Position numbers and translations under genes: made by a program | Source of the DNA: Methylovulum sp. | GTDB taxonomy: Bacteria; Pseudomonadota; Gammaproteobacteria; Methylococcales; Methylomonadaceae | NCBI GenBank assembly: GCA_030653435.1 | Contig: JAURZI010000077.1 | Location: forward strand, 1-49,688 | Direction of reading: 5' to 3' | Length of the DNA stretch: 49,688 nt | Notes under the pieces: model-generated | The model's database searches: none | Told to the model about the DNA's origin: nothing | What the model saw: the letters and a program-made list of their open reading frames with translations, nothing else | Shown: positions 1 through 9,000 of the stretch, piece by piece | How positions within the stretch are numbered: position 1 is the stretch's first letter | Layout: each line of letters opens with the position of its first letter

Positions 1-1
1 C

Positions 2-190
2 TTGGTCAAAGGCTGCCAAATGATCAGGGAACAATCGGCACGCATGGCGAGTTGCATCAATGACCTGGAAGCGTTGACCGAATTATTGAAAGAATTGGCG
101 GAACGCTTTACCTACGGTTGTTCGCTGAACTCAAGAAAAACCAAGCCCAACACATCACAACGCTTTGATATAGGCAGTGCTTTTTTCTAA
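2..190 (+). CDS. C-terminal fragment of an unidentified gene
   Basis: An open frame enters from the left edge and ends at a TAA at 188-190. About 62 residues are visible. The first half looks helical and amphipathic (QSARMASCINDLEALTELLK), as at the end of a coiled-coil or sensory protein. The last 25 residues are polar with no recognisable motif. I do not recognise the family. The true start probably lies outside the window. Confidence 0.35.
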   Translation: MVKGCQMIREQSARMASCINDLEALTELLKELAERFTYGCSLNSRKTKPNTSQRFDIGSAFF

Positions 191-211
191 AGTTGATGCC
201 TATGAGCGCAT

Positions 212-245
212 AAAAAAACCGCCCAACCCCTTGTGGGGTTTGCCC
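212..245 (-). terminator. Rho-independent terminator downstream of mobB
   Basis: The hairpin AACCCC-TTGT-GGGGTT (225-240) has partly complementary flanks. Read on the minus strand it is followed by seven T (A-run at 212-218 on the plus strand). It sits about 75 nt beyond the mobB stop. The plus-strand frame ending at 190 also runs into the stem, but there is no T-run on that side. Confidence 0.6.
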
Positions 246-315
246 GGTTGCTTATGCCTACGACATTAGGGGGCGCAATCTGTCAATAGCGGGTAAACCA
301 TGCTCGTGGCGGGTT

Positions 316-900
316 TTATGCTGATCCGCCAACGGGGGGAGGTGTTGCCATAGCAACGGCCCATTCCGCCCCCGTTGGCTCAACTGTTATAAACCGAGCC
401 AAAATAAACCCCGCAATCATTTCAGGCTGGTTAATATCCAGCAGCGTAACGTGATCGGGCACAGCCAACAAGCTATCCGAAGCCACCGCAATGATGTCAG
501 GGTCACCAGGATAAAGCAACGCTTGTTGGAGTGACTGCCGGTGTAACTCGATTTTTGGAAACCGTTCTGCTTTAAAGCCTTCAACCAGAATCAAATCCAG
601 CCCAGCTTGCCCGAAATGCTGCAATTCATCGTCCAGCCTAGGTTCACGTTCCGGCTCTATCTCGGTGATAATGGCGCGGCGGTGCGTAGAGACCAGCATG
701 ACAGGTGATGCGCCCGCTTCCCGCAAACGGAAGCTGTCTTTGCCCGGTTGGTCGATTTGAAAGCTGTGATGGCTATGTTTGATCAGGCCGATACGCAAAC
801 CGCGTTGTTTCAAAAGGGGGATCAAGGCCGTCAATAAGGTTGTTTTACCGGTGCCGCTGGCAGCGGCAAAACCTAAAATGGGGATAAGCGCGTGTTGCAT
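316..900 (-). CDS. mobB: Molybdopterin-guanine dinucleotide biosynthesis adaptor MobB
   Basis: GTP-binding accessory protein of molybdenum cofactor synthesis, which in the known family assists MobA in making the guanine dinucleotide form. The P-loop is at residues 10-21 (GFAAASGTGKTT). It is followed by the family signature GLIKHSHHSF and PGKDSFRLREAGA, and later a DLILVEGFK block. The usual family length is about 170 residues; here it is 194 with a Pro/Gly-rich tail of about 20. I chose the ATG at 900; the frame can be extended three codons to a TTG. No mobA is adjacent. A terminator lies downstream. Confidence 0.92.
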   Translation of the reverse strand: MQHALIPILGFAAASGTGKTTLLTALIPLLKQRGLRIGLIKHSHHSFQIDQPGKDSFRLREAGASPVMLVSTHRRAIITEIEPEREPRLDDELQHFGQAGLDLILVEGFKAERFPKIELHRQSLQQALLYPGDPDIIAVASDSLLAVPDHVTLLDINQPEMIAGFILARFITVEPTGAEWAVAMATPPPVGGSA

Positions 901-1010
901 GGTAATCAATTCATCAGACTGTTATCGTATCCGGTGTATTCTAAGGTATTATGCTTTCAAGCTCTATGCCAAGGACAGCCTTAAAACAGTCTACTTATCC
1001 GGAGCAAGCC

Positions 1011-1517
1011 TTGATTCGAATTTTTCTGATTCTACTGCTGATCGTTATCGCGTATTTTATGTTGCGGGGACAGATCAAGCATTTGCTGGCAATGCCGGCA
1101 AAAACAGCCCGAATCGCAGGGCTATCCGTCCTTGGCCTGTTATTGGTTTATTTGGCCGCAACCGGGCGGTTAAATTGGCTGCTTGCGCTGTTGAGCATGG
1201 GTCTGGCTTTTCTGCTGAGATTCATACCGGCCTTGTTACATTACGCCCCTCAGCTGCACCGCTTATGGGCCGAATTTACCCGCACCAGGCCGGACGCGGC
1301 CGAACAACAGCAGTCCGGGCAGCGCAGTACCAACGCTAAAGGCAAGATGTCGGCTGAAGAAGCTTTTGAGATTCTGGGCTTAAAGCCGGGCGCATCGGAA
1401 CAGGACATCATCGCCGCCCATCGTAAATTAATGCAAAAAAACCATCCCGACCGCGGCGGCTCGGATTATTTGGCGGCAAAAATCAACCTGGCTAAAAAAC
1501 TTTTACTAAAAAGATAA
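1011..1517 (+). CDS. Membrane-anchored small DnaJ-domain protein
   Basis: Two or three hydrophobic segments (about residues 1-17, 28-50 and 52-66) precede a linker and a C-terminal J-domain with the HPD signature ([11 protein letters not shown]). This resembles Tim14/Pam18-like or DjlA-like co-chaperones that stimulate an Hsp70 at a membrane. I prefer the TTG at 1011, which has GGAG at 1001-1004 six bases upstream and puts the first membrane segment at the N-terminus. The in-frame ATG at 951 adds 20 polar residues and has AAGG only four bases away. The stop is 2 nt before the next gene, so the two are probably cotranscribed. The partner Hsp70 is not in the window. Confidence 0.8.
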   Translation: MIRIFLILLLIVIAYFMLRGQIKHLLAMPAKTARIAGLSVLGLLLVYLAATGRLNWLLALLSMGLAFLLRFIPALLHYAPQLHRLWAEFTRTRPDAAEQQQSGQRSTNAKGKMSAEEAFEILGLKPGASEQDIIAAHRKLMQKNHPDRGGSDYLAAKINLAKKLLLKR

Positions 1518-1519
1518 CC

Positions 1520-2407
1520 ATGTATTGCTATCCTGCGAAGCCGAGTTTTATAGCCGCCATGTTTAGGTTGGCCTTATCGGTCCTAATGATGCTAACGTCC
1601 GGTCACCTGCATGCGGCAAGCGCGACAACGATCATTAAGAACAAACAGCCGCCAGTTGCCCGCCTCATCTATCAGATAAAGCCTGGCGACACCCTTTACT
1701 CCATTGGTTTAAGTTCAGGCTGCGGCTACCAAAACTTGGCCCTATGGAACCATATTACTTCGCCTTATCTGATTAGGGCCGGCCAAACACTTACCTTATC
1801 CGCGCCGCCCGCAACCAAAAATCCGCCTCCAGCACCCACCCCAAAAAACATATCCACGAAGAGCGCCCCTAATCCCCACCCGGCAAACCCCATACCCGCC
1901 GTAAAAAAAACACAGCCCTTAAACGCCGTGGCAAAAATAACATCGGCAGCCCCGGCCGTCATTAAAAAAAAACCTACGTCGCAACAAAAAAAATCAATCA
2001 TTTCAATTGATAATAAAAAAATGTTAAAGTTAAACTTTAATTGGCCGCTGCAGGGCAAATTACTGAAAAACTTTTCCGAATCCGACCAACAAGGCATTGA
2101 TATAGCAAGTAAAACCGACAAACAACCGGTACTTGCCGCAGAAAAGGGCCTGGTAGTCTATGTCGGGCAGGAATTGAACGGCCTAAAAAATTTCAGCTTC
2201 AGAAATTTAATTATTATCAAGCACAGCCACGACTACTTAAGCGCCTACGCCAATGCTAGCCGCCTACTTGCCAAAGAAGGGCAACAGGTGGAAAAAGGCC
2301 AAACCATTGCAGAAATCGCGGCCACTAAAAACCAACAAAAAGCTTTGCATTTTGAAATAAGAAAAAACGGAAATCCGATAGACCCCATCAATCTTTTGCC
2401 TAAATGA
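1520..2407 (+). CDS. nlpD: NlpD-like LysM / degenerate LytM (M23) murein hydrolase activator
   Basis: Hydrophobic signal segment (about 14-33, ending HLHAASA), then a LysM domain (about 50-93, YQIKPGDTLYSIG). A low-complexity Pro/Lys/Ala linker (about 95-165) leads to a C-terminal LytM/M23 domain. Zinc ligands of active M23 enzymes are not all present: the first His of HxxxD is Gln (DQQGID) and the H-x-H area reads YANAS, while ALHFEIR is kept. E. coli NlpD is degenerate in the same way and activates the amidase AmiC rather than cutting murein. Placement directly before rpoS is the classic nlpD-rpoS arrangement, and in E. coli the main rpoS promoter lies within nlpD. The residue-14 ATG at 1559 is an alternative start. 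Confidence 0.9.
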   Translation: MYCYPAKPSFIAAMFRLALSVLMMLTSGHLHAASATTIIKNKQPPVARLIYQIKPGDTLYSIGLSSGCGYQNLALWNHITSPYLIRAGQTLTLSAPPATKNPPPAPTPKNISTKSAPNPHPANPIPAVKKTQPLNAVAKITSAAPAVIKKKPTSQQKKSIISIDNKKMLKLNFNWPLQGKLLKNFSESDQQGIDIASKTDKQPVLAAEKGLVVYVGQELNGLKNFSFRNLIIIKHSHDYLSAYANASRLLAKEGQQVEKGQTIAEIAATKNQQKALHFEIRKNGNPIDPINLLPK

Positions 2408-2445
2408 TCTAAACGCCTTGTAGGTTAATAATCAAGTGAGCCGAT

Positions 2446-3426
2446 ATGAACGAAGAATTAATAGAACCCTCGGATGATGATATTGCAATAACACTTGACG
2501 ACGATTTTGTTTTTGGTGATGAATTCAATGTAGCCGCCGCGATAAGCGAAACCGTCGATTTTGAAGCCACCACCGTCAAAGCCAAAATACCCACTGATTT
2601 CGACGCAACGCGGGTTTATTTGAATGAACTGGGCCGTTCGAAACTATTAACTGCTGACCAGGAAAAAATTTACGGTATCAGGGCATTGCAAGGCGATCAG
2701 GATGCCCGCAAAATTATGATAGAAAGCAATTTACGCCTAGTCGTGAAAATTTCGCGCCGTTACTTGAACAGGGGATTGCCTTTACTGGATATGATTAACG
2801 AAGGCAATCTCGGTTTAATGCGGGCCGTGGAAAAATTCGACCCGGACAGGGGCTTCCGGTTTTCAACTTATGCAACGTGGTGGGTCAGGCAATCCATTGA
2901 ACGAGCCATTATGAACCAGACACGCACGATCCGCCTGCCGATCCATATCGTTAAGGAAATGAACACGTATCTGAAAGCCCAGCGTCATTTAGCGCAATTG
3001 CTAGACCATGAGCCTAGCGCGGAAGACATAGCCGGGCATCTCGACAAGCCCGTCACTAAAGTTGAAAAAATGCTCAAACTGAATGAACGGGTTTCCTCCG
3101 TGGACGTTTCGGGCAATAAAAACTTCGACAAGCCCTTAGTCGAATCGATTAGCCATCCTGCCAGCTTATCCCATGATGAAAAAATACAGGAAGACCGCAT
3201 TAAACGGAATATTACCGGCTGGATATTCGAGCTGCCTGAAAAACAGCGCGAAGTGATTTGCCGTCGCTATGGCTTATGCGGCTACGAAGAAGCCACACTT
3301 GAACAAGTCGCGCAAGAACTGGGCGTCACCCGCGAACGTATCCGACAAATTCAAATGGATGCGTTAAAGCGGTTAAAAGAAATCCTGCATTTTCACGGTT
3401 ATTCTTTTGAAGAAATCTTTAATTAA
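2446..3426 (+). CDS. rpoS: RNA polymerase sigma factor RpoS
   Basis: Stationary-phase/stress sigma-70 family factor of 326 residues, the usual RpoS length. An acidic N-terminus is followed by region 1.2 ([20 protein letters not shown]) and region 2 with the core-binding and -10 recognition block ([20 protein letters not shown]). Region 3 follows, and a region 4 helix-turn-helix ([20 protein letters not shown]) lies at the C-terminus. The position 38 nt after nlpD supports RpoS over another group 2 sigma. Translation start ATG at 2446 follows GTGAGC. Nothing in the coding sequence is truncated. Confidence 0.97.
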   Translation: MNEELIEPSDDDIAITLDDDFVFGDEFNVAAAISETVDFEATTVKAKIPTDFDATRVYLNELGRSKLLTADQEKIYGIRALQGDQDARKIMIESNLRLVVKISRRYLNRGLPLLDMINEGNLGLMRAVEKFDPDRGFRFSTYATWWVRQSIERAIMNQTRTIRLPIHIVKEMNTYLKAQRHLAQLLDHEPSAEDIAGHLDKPVTKVEKMLKLNERVSSVDVSGNKNFDKPLVESISHPASLSHDEKIQEDRIKRNITGWIFELPEKQREVICRRYGLCGYEEATLEQVAQELGVTRERIRQIQMDALKRLKEILHFHGYSFEEIFN

Positions 3427-3604
3427 GCAGCCATTGATACCATGACGCAACAACACCGTCTGACCGAAACCGTAATCCGCCTCATGCCTCAATCGCTGTA
3501 CGCGCCATTGCTTGCAGTGACCGCCAAACCAGGGCTAGAAGCTTGACCGCCACTGATAAAGCGCCAGCACCTAAAGCCTAACCGCAATCCCTTACCTTGA
3601 CACC

Positions 3605-4420
3605 ATGACCACCGACACACGCAGCCCTAAATTAAGCAGCAGGGCCAAATACAATTTGATCTATTTATTGTTTACCTTGTATGAACTGCGCTACAAGCAA
3701 ATTGTGCTGAACAACTGTGGCTATCACCCATCCGGGCTACAAACAGAAAACGGCCTGCAACTCCAGTTTTATCTGGAATTGCTGAACAAGGTTGAACTAC
3801 CGACCGAAAGACCGCTGAAAATCCTCGACATCGGCTGCGGCCAAGCGCATGGCGGCATATTCTTGTTGCAACATTATTTTGCGCCACAATCACAATATAC
3901 GGGTATCGACATTTCCGACGTGGCTATCCGGTATTGCAAGATCAAACACCGGCATCTGCATAACGCCGAATTCGTCACCAGCCATAACGTTCCCGCTTTT
4001 GCCGAGGGGACATTTGACTTGGTCATCAGTATCGAGACGACTTATCCCAGACATGAAAACAATTTACAAGAGATAAGCCGATTGCTGAAACCGGCGGGCA
4101 TGCTGCTGTTTGCCGAGACCTACAGCAAACAGGAAGCCGACAATTATGACCTGAAACTGCTGGGCAGCGGCTTTGAAATCATCAACAAAACCAATGTGAC
4201 GGACAATATCGTCGCCGCTTTTGTCCACGACAACGAACGCAAGCTGGCGTACTTGAAAAAACTGTCTTGGCTACCGAAAAAAACGCTGGCTTTTCTCGGC
4301 CACTATTATGGCGTGATAGGTTCCGCCCGGTTTAAAAATTACCAGTCCGGCCAACGCAATGGTTTCATATATGCCGCCAGAAAACCATCCCAGGCCTGCC
4401 CTGGACAGACGGAACACTAG
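3605..4420 (+). CDS. Class I SAM-dependent methyltransferase, substrate unknown
   Basis: 271 residues with a Rossmann-type methyltransferase core. Motif I ILDIGCGQAHGG (about 73-84) binds the SAM methionine/ribose. An acidic strand-2 end, YTGIDISDVAI, follows, then a Methyltransf_11-like LVISIETTYPRHENNLQEISRLLKP region. The N-terminal 70 residues are helical and the C-terminal 100 lack an obvious motif. The substrate cannot be told from sequence. It is about 180 nt downstream of rpoS with no clear gene between, and converges on the nitrilase-family gene with a 12 nt gap, so it is not in an operon with that gene. Confidence 0.8.
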   Translation: MTTDTRSPKLSSRAKYNLIYLLFTLYELRYKQIVLNNCGYHPSGLQTENGLQLQFYLELLNKVELPTERPLKILDIGCGQAHGGIFLLQHYFAPQSQYTGIDISDVAIRYCKIKHRHLHNAEFVTSHNVPAFAEGTFDLVISIETTYPRHENNLQEISRLLKPAGMLLFAETYSKQEADNYDLKLLGSGFEIINKTNVTDNIVAAFVHDNERKLAYLKKLSWLPKKTLAFLGHYYGVIGSARFKNYQSGQRNGFIYAARKPSQACPGQTEH

Positions 4421-4432
4421 CGCCGGCAAGAT

Positions 4433-5296
4433 TTACCCAAACCTGTTTTGCAAAGGCCAATCCCGATAATTAAAAACTTGGCCTTGGCCCCGAATGGCAT
4501 CACAATTAGCCAGCGAAATGTCTGCAAAAACCCATTGCACGAGGTTCAATTCCCCGATAGCCAGGATGCCGTTATCGGGAAACCCTCTATCCACCGGCGT
4601 ATAAACAGCCGCCGCGCCGACATTGACATCGACTGCTTCCGACCATGCTGCCTCGCCGACCAGACAGGATTGCACCACATAACACTGGTTTTCCAGCGCC
4701 CTGGCCTGACAGCCTATTTTTACCCGGTGGAAACCCGCCTGCGTATCGGTGCAACTGGGCACCAGAATGAGCTTGGCGCCCGCTTCGGCCTGCTTTCTTG
4801 CCAGCAATGGAAATTCACTGTCATAGCAGATATTAATCGCAATCCTGCCGTAAGCGGTGTCGAAGACTTTTAACTCATCGCCGGATTGTATGAACCATTG
4901 CTCGTTTTCAAAGCGGGTCATCATCAATTTATCCTGATAATCCATGCTGCCGTCCGGCATAAACAGATAGGCGCGGTTACGGTAAGCGCCTGATGCCGTT
5001 TTTACCGGAAATGTCCCGGCCTGAATAAGGCATTGGTAGCGTTGCGCCAGGCCTTGAAACAGCGCGATGTAATCGGCCAACACCGTCTGCATGGCCGCCA
5101 GCTGCTTGCTTAATGATGAATAGACGGCGACACCGAACAGAGAAGCCAGTTCCATGCTGGCGTATTCGGGAAACAGCAGGATATTCGCATGCTGTGCCGC
5201 AGCATCGGCAACCCAACGCTCGGCCTTGTCCTGATAATCCTGCCAGTCGGCAAGAAAACTGATGTCATATTGGGCGCTTGCAATTTTAACGGTCAT
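4433..5296 (-). CDS. Carbon-nitrogen hydrolase (nitrilase superfamily)
   Basis: The superfamily catalytic triad is visible at Glu44 (LLFPEYAS), Lys123 (YQDKLMMTRFE) and Cys157 (INICYDSEFP), numbering from the ATG at 5296. This predicts an active amidase-type enzyme cleaving a C-N bond. The substrate is not deducible. The ATG at 5296 overlaps the upstream GNAT stop as ATGA, so translation is probably coupled. A TTG at 5308 would add four residues. In many bacteria a GNAT domain and this hydrolase branch are fused in one polypeptide in the same order; here they are two overlapping genes, which suggests a joint function. Confidence 0.88.
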   Translation of the reverse strand: MTVKIASAQYDISFLADWQDYQDKAERWVADAAAQHANILLFPEYASMELASLFGVAVYSSLSKQLAAMQTVLADYIALFQGLAQRYQCLIQAGTFPVKTASGAYRNRAYLFMPDGSMDYQDKLMMTRFENEQWFIQSGDELKVFDTAYGRIAINICYDSEFPLLARKQAEAGAKLILVPSCTDTQAGFHRVKIGCQARALENQCYVVQSCLVGEAAWSEAVDVNVGAAAVYTPVDRGFPDNGILAIGELNLVQWVFADISLANCDAIRGQGQVFNYRDWPLQNRFG

Positions 5297-5886
5297 GTTT
5301 TCAGCCAAAAAGTCATCGGTTTAGGGGTTTCTTCGCTGTCGTCCAAATCCTTCCAGACATAGCTGCTTTTAAGTTCGGGATGTTTAACATAACCGCGCTT
5401 GTTCCAGAATTTATCCAGCGGCACATAATCGGCGGGGCGGCGCGGATGATCGGCGGGACGTTCCACGCAACAGAAAGTGATGTGTTTAAATCCGCCCAAT
5501 ACTTCAGCATGTGCTTCGCGCTCCTCGAAGAAGCGCACGCCTATCCCCAAACCGCGGTAATCCTTGTTTAATACCGATTCGCTACAGTAAAACACCTGAT
5601 CCAGATCGTAGTTGTTTTCAATGAACGGTTTTTTAAGCTCATCAGTTTCATATTTCATCGGAATCGCCGTTGACGCGCCGACGACTTTATTGCCGTCAAA
5701 TGCCAGCACGATCACGCTGTCAAGGTTATCGATATAGGTTTGCAGATATTTTTTCTCATAATCCAGGTTCCCGTCATACAGGTATGGAAAATCACGAAAA
5801 ACTTCAATCCTAAGACGGGCAAGTTCGGGAATATAAGGCAACAAAGCTTCGCCGCTACGGCGTTCAATGCGTATGTGTTTGGTCAT
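5293..5886 (-). CDS. GNAT-family N-acetyltransferase paired with the nitrilase-family hydrolase
   Basis: GNAT fold. A central strand (SVIVLAFDGNKVVGASTAIP) and the acetyl-CoA pyrophosphate-binding loop NKDYRGLGIGVRFFEERE (R/Q-x-x-G-x-G/A pattern) are followed by a family-specific tail with FWNKRGYVKHPELK. I chose the ATG at 5886 (MTKHIRIE); an in-frame ATG at 5913 adds nine residues. Neither has a strong ribosome-binding site. It is the first gene of a two-gene unit: its TGA overlaps the ATG of the hydrolase by 4 nt. The acetyl acceptor is unknown. It is divergent from the adhesin gene, with about 190 nt between start codons. Confidence 0.85.
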   Translation of the reverse strand: MTKHIRIERRSGEALLPYIPELARLRIEVFRDFPYLYDGNLDYEKKYLQTYIDNLDSVIVLAFDGNKVVGASTAIPMKYETDELKKPFIENNYDLDQVFYCSESVLNKDYRGLGIGVRFFEEREAHAEVLGGFKHITFCCVERPADHPRRPADYVPLDKFWNKRGYVKHPELKSSYVWKDLDDSEETPKPMTFWLKT

Positions 5887-6006
5887 AGTCGTCAAATCGG
5901 GCAAAACTGGCATTCTAGCTGAAGTCGATTGGTTTGCGTCAACCTGGCGTAAAAAAACTTGCGTTAATAAATATCAGCCACATCACGGCCTGTTAATAGC
6001 GGATGA

Positions 6007-6036
6007 TTGGTTTGGCACCATAATTGATGGTAAGAT
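6007..6036 (+). promoter_or_regulatory. Candidate promoter of the adhesin operon (sigma-54-like element overlapping a sigma-70-like one)
   Basis: TTGGCACCATAATTGAT at 6012-6028 matches the sigma-54 pattern TTGGCACGNNNNTTGCW except G-to-C after TGGCAC and A for C in TTGC. A sigma-70 reading is also possible: TTGGTT at 6007-6012, an 18-bp spacer, TAAGAT at 6031-6036. A start site near 6038-6045 would give a leader of about 30 nt before the AAGGAG at 6062-6067. Both readings are unproven. Confidence 0.4.
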
Positions 6037-6073
6037 TAAATCATGCCATAAACCTTTCATAAAGGAGATCGCC

Positions 6074-9000
6074 TTGAAATCCAACCGGCAACAGCCCAAG
6101 CATGATCATGTGTTCTTTGGCGCACCACTACGCCGGGCGCTCAATCTGGCCATTCTAGCGATAATCTATCCTCCTTCGCTACTCGCCAACCCCGACGGCG
6201 CCCAGATTATCAATGGACAAGTCAGCATTGACACCTCCTCGCCAGGCGTAAGCACTATCACCAACAGCCCCAATGCGATTATCCAGTGGCAAAACTTTAA
6301 TATCGCACAAAACGAAATCACCCAATTTATCCAGCAAAACAGCCAAAGCGCAGTGCTTAACCGCATTGTTGGTGAAAATCCCAGCGCCATCCTGGGCCAG
6401 TTATTTTCCAATGGCAAAGTCCTGCTTATCAACCCCAACGGCATCGTATTTGGCGCAAATACGGTAATTGATACGCAGGGGCTGATCGCATCTAGCCTTA
6501 ATTTAAGCAATGAGGATTTTCTTAACGGCAATTACCATTTTATCGCCGGTTCCAATGCCGGCAATATTGTTAACGAAGGGATTATTCGCGCCGGAAAGAA
6601 CGGCAATATCATTTTGATTGCGCCCACCATTAAAAACAACGGCATCATCAAAACCGAAGGCGGGCAGATCACGCTGGCCGCAGGACAAAAACTGGTGCTG
6701 ACCAATCTCGACGACCCCGATATCCGTTTCGAGATTCAGGCACCCGGCAATGCCGTGCTTAATCTCGGCAAATTATTGACCGAGGGCGGCGCCGTAAACG
6801 TGTTTGCCAACACCATCACACATAGCGGCGAGATCAATGCCGACAGCGTGACCGTAGACGCGCAAGGCCATATCAAACTGGTCGCCGAGCAAGCCATTAA
6901 CTTGACGCAAGACAGCAAGCTATCTGCCAATAACAGCCTGGGCGATGCGGGGACGATCAGCATCGAAAGCAAGGCCGGCACCAGTTTGGCAAATGGGGTG
7001 ATAGAAGCCAACGCCACAGGAACCGGCAAAGGCGGCAATATCACGCTACTGGGCGAACATGTCAGTGTGCAGGGCCAAGCCAGCATTGATGCCAGCGGTG
7101 CCCTCGGCGGCGGGCAGATTGTCCTGGGCGGGGACAAGCCAGCCAACAACAGCGACACGCATCTGGCCAAAACCACTACGATTGATGCAGGCGCCACTAT
7201 TACGGCTGATGCCACGAGCAGCGGAGATGGCGGCAAGGTGCGGATTGGATCCGATAACGCGACCCGCGCTTACGGGCGGATCAGCGCCAAAGGCGGCGGA
7301 CAGGACGGCAATGGCGGCACTATTTCCACGTCAGGCCACTGGCTGGACACCACCGGCATTAACGTCGATGCCTCAGCTAGCCACGGCAAGGGCGGGGAAT
7401 GGCAAGTTGATGCCGATAATATCAATATCCAGGCCGAAAGCCCCGCCGTCGCCGTGAATAACGCCGCCACCGTCACAGCTGAGCAGTCTGCCAGCATTGT
7501 CACGTCAAACAGCGTCCAATCCGCCCTCAATAATGGTACGTCCGTCACCGTCAACGCCACAGGCACTAACGCCAACGGCAATATTACTGTCAGCAATGCG
7601 GTCATCAAAAATGCCGGTGGCGATGCAGCCCTCAAACTGAGTGCCAACAATAACATTATGGTTGACGCATCTGTCGTATCGTCTGTCGGCAAGCTGGATC
7701 TTGCCGTGGCAGCCGATGCCGATGCGACAGATGGCGGCACGGCTACCCTCAATAAGACTATCGCGTTAAATTCAGGCACGTTGACCTTACATGGCCCCAG
7801 CGTCCTTGCTGCCTCTGGCGCGATAAAAAATGCCACGCTGATGATTCCCGATGCGGCCGCGACCGAGCTGAACGGTTCGTTAAGCAATGTCGACAGCATC
7901 AACATCGACCCAAACGCACAACTAACCATCAACCGCAGCAATGCCAGCTTTGACGGGCTAATCAACAACCACGGCACCTTAACGATCAATGCCTATTTTG
8001 CCATGAACGCGCTCAATCTTGACGGCGGCGTGCTAAGCGGCAGCGGTGCGGTCAAAGTTAACGACACGTTCAATTTCTATTCCGGTGTGTTGGACGGCGC
8101 GGCGCCATTCATCACCGCTGCCGGTTCAACAACAAACCTGGCGACGGCAGGCACCGCTTATCTGGGCAGGCAATGGAACAACCTTGGCACGATTAACTGG
8201 CAAGGGGAGGGAGAGTTCAAGGGTCATGGGAACAACAGCGTATTGAACAATGGCATAGGCGGTGTTTTCAACATCGGCAACGAGGGCAGCGGTGGCAGCC
8301 GTGAACTTGACATGACGCGGTTCAACAATCAAGGTGGCGTGAACCTGTACGGCGGTATGCTGAAAGTGTTAAGTTCGGGCACTGATAAGGGCAGTTATCA
8401 GGTCAGCGGCGACGGGCAGTTGCAATTTTGGTCGGATAGCCGCAACTTTGTCGGCAATGCTGCCATAGATAGCGCCAACACCGTTACTTTCGCGAATGGG
8501 GTCAGTACGTTCGGGCACGGTTCCTCCTATCATGCGCCGAACACCGAGGTCATATCGTTTGGAACCCTGAATTTTAATACCGGAACGACGGTCAACTTAG
8601 CCTCATTGACTCTGGAGACGGGCAGTTTGGGCGGTTCTGATGCTGTCAATGTAAACAGCTTATTTGCTTTCCACTCCGGCAGCCTGAATGGCAAAGGCCT
8701 GTTCACGACAACTGCGGCAACATCCACAACGCTGGCAGATAAGGGCACGGTATACCTGAACAAAAACTGGGATAATCTGGGCACCATAACATGGCAAGGT
8801 ATCGCCGATGTCGTCGACGACCACAAGCTTGCGGTTTTCAATAACGCAGTCGGCGGCATTTTCAATATCGGCAGCCCTGCCGGCACATCGGCGCTTGAGC
8901 TTAACACCGCACGGTTTAATAATCATGGCACGGTGAACCTGTCCGGTGGCCTGCTGAAAATCGTCAGCCCGGGCGCTGACACCGGCAGCTACCATGTCAG

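Noticed and set aside
3442-3546. 34-codon frame between rpoS and the methyltransferase gene
   Set aside because: It has an ATG and a stop but no clear ribosome-binding site and no known family; too short to call.
7270-7989. 239-codon open frame on the minus strand inside the adhesin gene
   Set aside because: It is antisense to a compositionally biased Thr/Ala/Asn-rich coding sequence, has no family features, and many similar frames lie along the same gene.
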